This document shows positions 5,316 to 6,956 of a stretch of DNA of 6,956 nt, piece by piece (position 1 is the first letter of the stretch; every line of letters starts with the position of its first letter). The notes below the pieces were generated by a model. The model was not told the DNA's origin, made no database searches, and saw only the letters and a list, made by a program, of their open reading frames with translations. A program made the position numbers and the translations under genes. Where the stretch lies: positions 1 through 6,956 of the forward strand of contig JAAKFW010000078.1 in the NCBI GenBank assembly GCA_011064905.1. The letters are read 5' to 3'. The DNA is from Candidatus Anoxychlamydiales bacterium. Lineage in GTDB: Bacteria; Chlamydiota; Chlamydiia; Chlamydiales; SM23-39.

Positions 5316-6370
5316 AGGTTATTTGTCCTCTTAGAAAAATGGATAGAATCTCCAAACTCATTTTTCCCCATCTCTTTATTTATAGATCTAAGCCTTGCAT
5401 TTAAACAGTTAAAACACTCTTCTTTAGTATCTTCTATGCAGGGTTTGTCAGGATAGATTAGATAGTTTTTTCTTAAGTTAATGGGAGTCACAATAGGCAT
5501 CAAAATATTAGCTCCAGCACTGAGAGCTTTTTCTCTACCTTTTTTATCAAAGACTTGAAGAGCTGTTGTCGCTGCAATATTTACATCCTTTAGAAAAAGC
5601 CTTGCCAGGGCAACCATCTTAATGCTAATGGCATACGCATCTTTAAGCCTTGGCTTTACTATATATATAGGGCTCTTTGGATGAGGGACGTAAGGGCCCA
5701 TGCCTAGCATATCGATATCTAGCTTTTTAAAAAATAATAGATCATTTGCTAAATCATCATATGTCTGATAAGGAAGTCCAATCATAATACCGGTTCCAAC
5801 TTGGTATCCAATAGATTTTAAATCTTTTAGCGTGTTTACTCTAGTTTTAAACTCGTGCTTACCATCTTTAGGATGGAGTTTTTCATATAGTTTTTCATTA
5901 GAAGTCTCTATTCTTAAAAGATATCTTCTGCCTCCGGCATCGAATAATTTTTGAAGGCTTTTTTTTGGCATCTCTCCAAAAGAGAGTGTCATTTGTAGGT
6001 TATACTCTTTTTTTATAGTACTAATTACATCTACTAAAAATTCTAATCTTTTTTGAGTTGTTATCTCGCCTGATTGTATACAAAGAGAGCCATAACCTTT
6101 ATCTGAGCAAAATTTAGCAGCGTTTAGGATTTCTTCTTTTGTCATTGTATAACGATCTATTTTTAGATCTCTTCTAAGTCCGCAATAGAGGCAGTTTTTC
6201 TCACAGACATTAGAAATTTCAATAAGACCTCTAAAATGAACTTTGTTATCTTTAAATTTTTCTATAAGAGTATTCGCCAGAGAATAAAGATTTTGAATCT
6301 TTTTTTTTGACTTTGTTTTTAAGTAATATAAAATATCTTCTCGGTTAGATATAGAGATCTCTTGTGTCAT
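5312..6370 (-). CDS. hydE: [FeFe]-hydrogenase maturation radical SAM enzyme HydE
   Basis: HydE is a cytoplasmic radical SAM enzyme that acts on the organometallic Fe(CO)2(CN)-cysteine product of HydG while the bridging dithiolate ligand of the H-cluster is being built. The radical SAM cysteines are Cys56, Cys60 and Cys63 within ISNVCEKNCLYCGLRR, the typical HydE wording. QSGE (99-102) follows in the barrel, as in the BioB/HydE group. A CX7CX2C motif near the C-terminus, Cys311, Cys319 and Cys322, is the optional auxiliary cluster site that only some HydE proteins keep. 352 residues is the usual length. The chosen ATG at 6370 overlaps the end of hydG by 26 bases; no other Met occurs before residue 75, so a later start would remove the cluster motif. 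The 26-base and 4-base overlaps on either side suggest translational coupling. Confidence 0.96.
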   Translation of the reverse strand: MTQEISISNREDILYYLKTKSKKKIQNLYSLANTLIEKFKDNKVHFRGLIEISNVCEKNCLYCGLRRDLKIDRYTMTKEEILNAAKFCSDKGYGSLCIQSGEITTQKRLEFLVDVISTIKKEYNLQMTLSFGEMPKKSLQKLFDAGGRRYLLRIETSNEKLYEKLHPKDGKHEFKTRVNTLKDLKSIGYQVGTGIMIGLPYQTYDDLANDLLFFKKLDIDMLGMGPYVPHPKSPIYIVKPRLKDAYAISIKMVALARLFLKDVNIAATTALQVFDKKGREKALSAGANILMPIVTPINLRKNYLIYPDKPCIEDTKEECFNCLNARLRSINKEMGKNEFGDSIHFSKRTNNL

Positions 6371-6956
6371 TTTTAGTCTTCTCTAAGGCTTTTTCTAAGA
6401 AGTTTTTTTTACTTTCACTTGTAATTGAATTTTTCTCTTCTTCAATAAGAGTCCATCCAATTTTTTTAGTTTTTTCATCTGCATAGTCTAGTAAGTATTC
6501 AGCAAATGTAATGAGTGCATTTGGATGGCAAAGATTTTGGATTTCACCTTTTTTTGCAATATCCATAAAATTTTTACCTGTTCTATTAGATCGATAGCAT
6601 GCGGTGCACCAAGATGGGATAAATCCTAATTCAATAAGTTCGTGAATAACCTCCGCAGTAGGTCTTTCATCGGCTATTGAGAATTGGCTAGAGTTTTTCG
6701 CATCTTTAGTTTTGTTTTTATATCCTCCTATATCTGTTTTTGAGCCAGCAGATATTTGAGATACTCCCATCTTGTAGATCTCTTTTCTAATTTCAGGAGA
6801 CTCTCTAGTAGATAGTATAATGCCAGTATATGGAACTACTATTCTAATGATCGCAACTAGCTTTTTAAAATCTAAATCATTTACAGGATATGGAACATCT
6901 GTGGAGCAAGGCGCATTTTCAGCTTTTTTAATTCTAGGTACTGAAATCGTATGAGG
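6345..6956 (-). CDS. hydG: [FeFe]-hydrogenase maturation tyrosine lyase HydG, C-terminal 203 residues
   Basis: HydG is a radical SAM enzyme that splits tyrosine into p-cresol and dehydroglycine, then CO and cyanide, and delivers an Fe(CO)2(CN) unit for the H-cluster. The frame runs from the window edge without a stop, so the N-terminal part with the radical SAM cluster is outside; an apparent start at 6770 is an internal Met. The visible part begins with PHTISVPRIKKAEN, followed by IVVPYTGIILSTRESPEIR and GVSQISAGSKT, all characteristic of HydG. The C-terminal auxiliary cluster motif CX2CX22C is intact at fragment residues 117, 120 and 143, within WCTACYRSNRTG and NLCHPNA; this cluster carries the extra iron where CO and cyanide are bound. 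The gene is first of the three in this window and overlaps hydE by 26 bases. Confidence 0.96.
   Translation of the reverse strand, partial: PHTISVPRIKKAENAPCSTDVPYPVNDLDFKKLVAIIRIVVPYTGIILSTRESPEIRKEIYKMGVSQISAGSKTDIGGYKNKTKDAKNSSQFSIADERPTAEVIHELIELGFIPSWCTACYRSNRTGKNFMDIAKKGEIQNLCHPNALITFAEYLLDYADEKTKKIGWTLIEEEKNSITSESKKNFLEKALEKTKNDTRDLYI

Noticed and set aside
5125..5361. 78-residue - strand frame across the hydE-hydF junction
   Set aside because: It overlaps the well-supported HydF GTPase domain and the end of HydE in another frame; no recognisable motif.

Overview
The window is AT-rich and gene-dense. It carries eight genes or gene fragments: five on the + strand (one cut by the left edge) and three plus one on the - strand (one cut by the right edge). 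The best-supported block is the right third, a - strand operon hydG (C-terminal part) > hydE > hydF. These are the three maturases that build the H-cluster of [FeFe]-hydrogenase. All visible cluster-binding cysteine motifs are intact, and the genes overlap by 26 and 4 bases.

Layout: 1-148 is the C-terminal end of a Gly/Tyr tetrapeptide-repeat protein. 149-422 holds a hairpin, an AT-rich palindrome and a possible -10 box. 423-1490 encodes an exported choloylglycine hydrolase-family Ntn amidase. 1603-1968 (- strand) is a small protein with an F-box-like motif followed by a charged coiled coil. 1969-2229 holds divergent promoters. 2230-2898 is a TrhA/hemolysin III-type seven-helix membrane protein. 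2994-4049 is a tandem pair of cyclophilins, one cytoplasmic and one exported. hydF converges on this pair, with a terminator overlapping its stop codon. Nothing convincing was found in 1491-1602 or 2899-2993 beyond a ribosome binding site.

Organism: the signal peptides and the cytoplasmic/exported cyclophilin pair fit a bacterium with a periplasm. The F-box-like protein points to a lifestyle involving eukaryotic hosts, and HydEFG points to fermentative hydrogen metabolism. Chlamydiota of the anaerobic Anoxychlamydiales type, reported to carry [FeFe]-hydrogenase and HydEFG, would combine these traits. Another amoeba-associated lineage such as Dependentiae is an alternative. This is inference from gene content; no search was possible.

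How the genes work together: HydG makes CO and cyanide from tyrosine, HydE works on the Fe(CO)2(CN)-cysteine synthon it supplies, and HydF is the scaffold that assembles the [2Fe] subcluster and passes it to HydA. HydA is not in the window. The + strand genes look like separate housekeeping or envelope functions. The F-box-like protein is a candidate host-directed factor.
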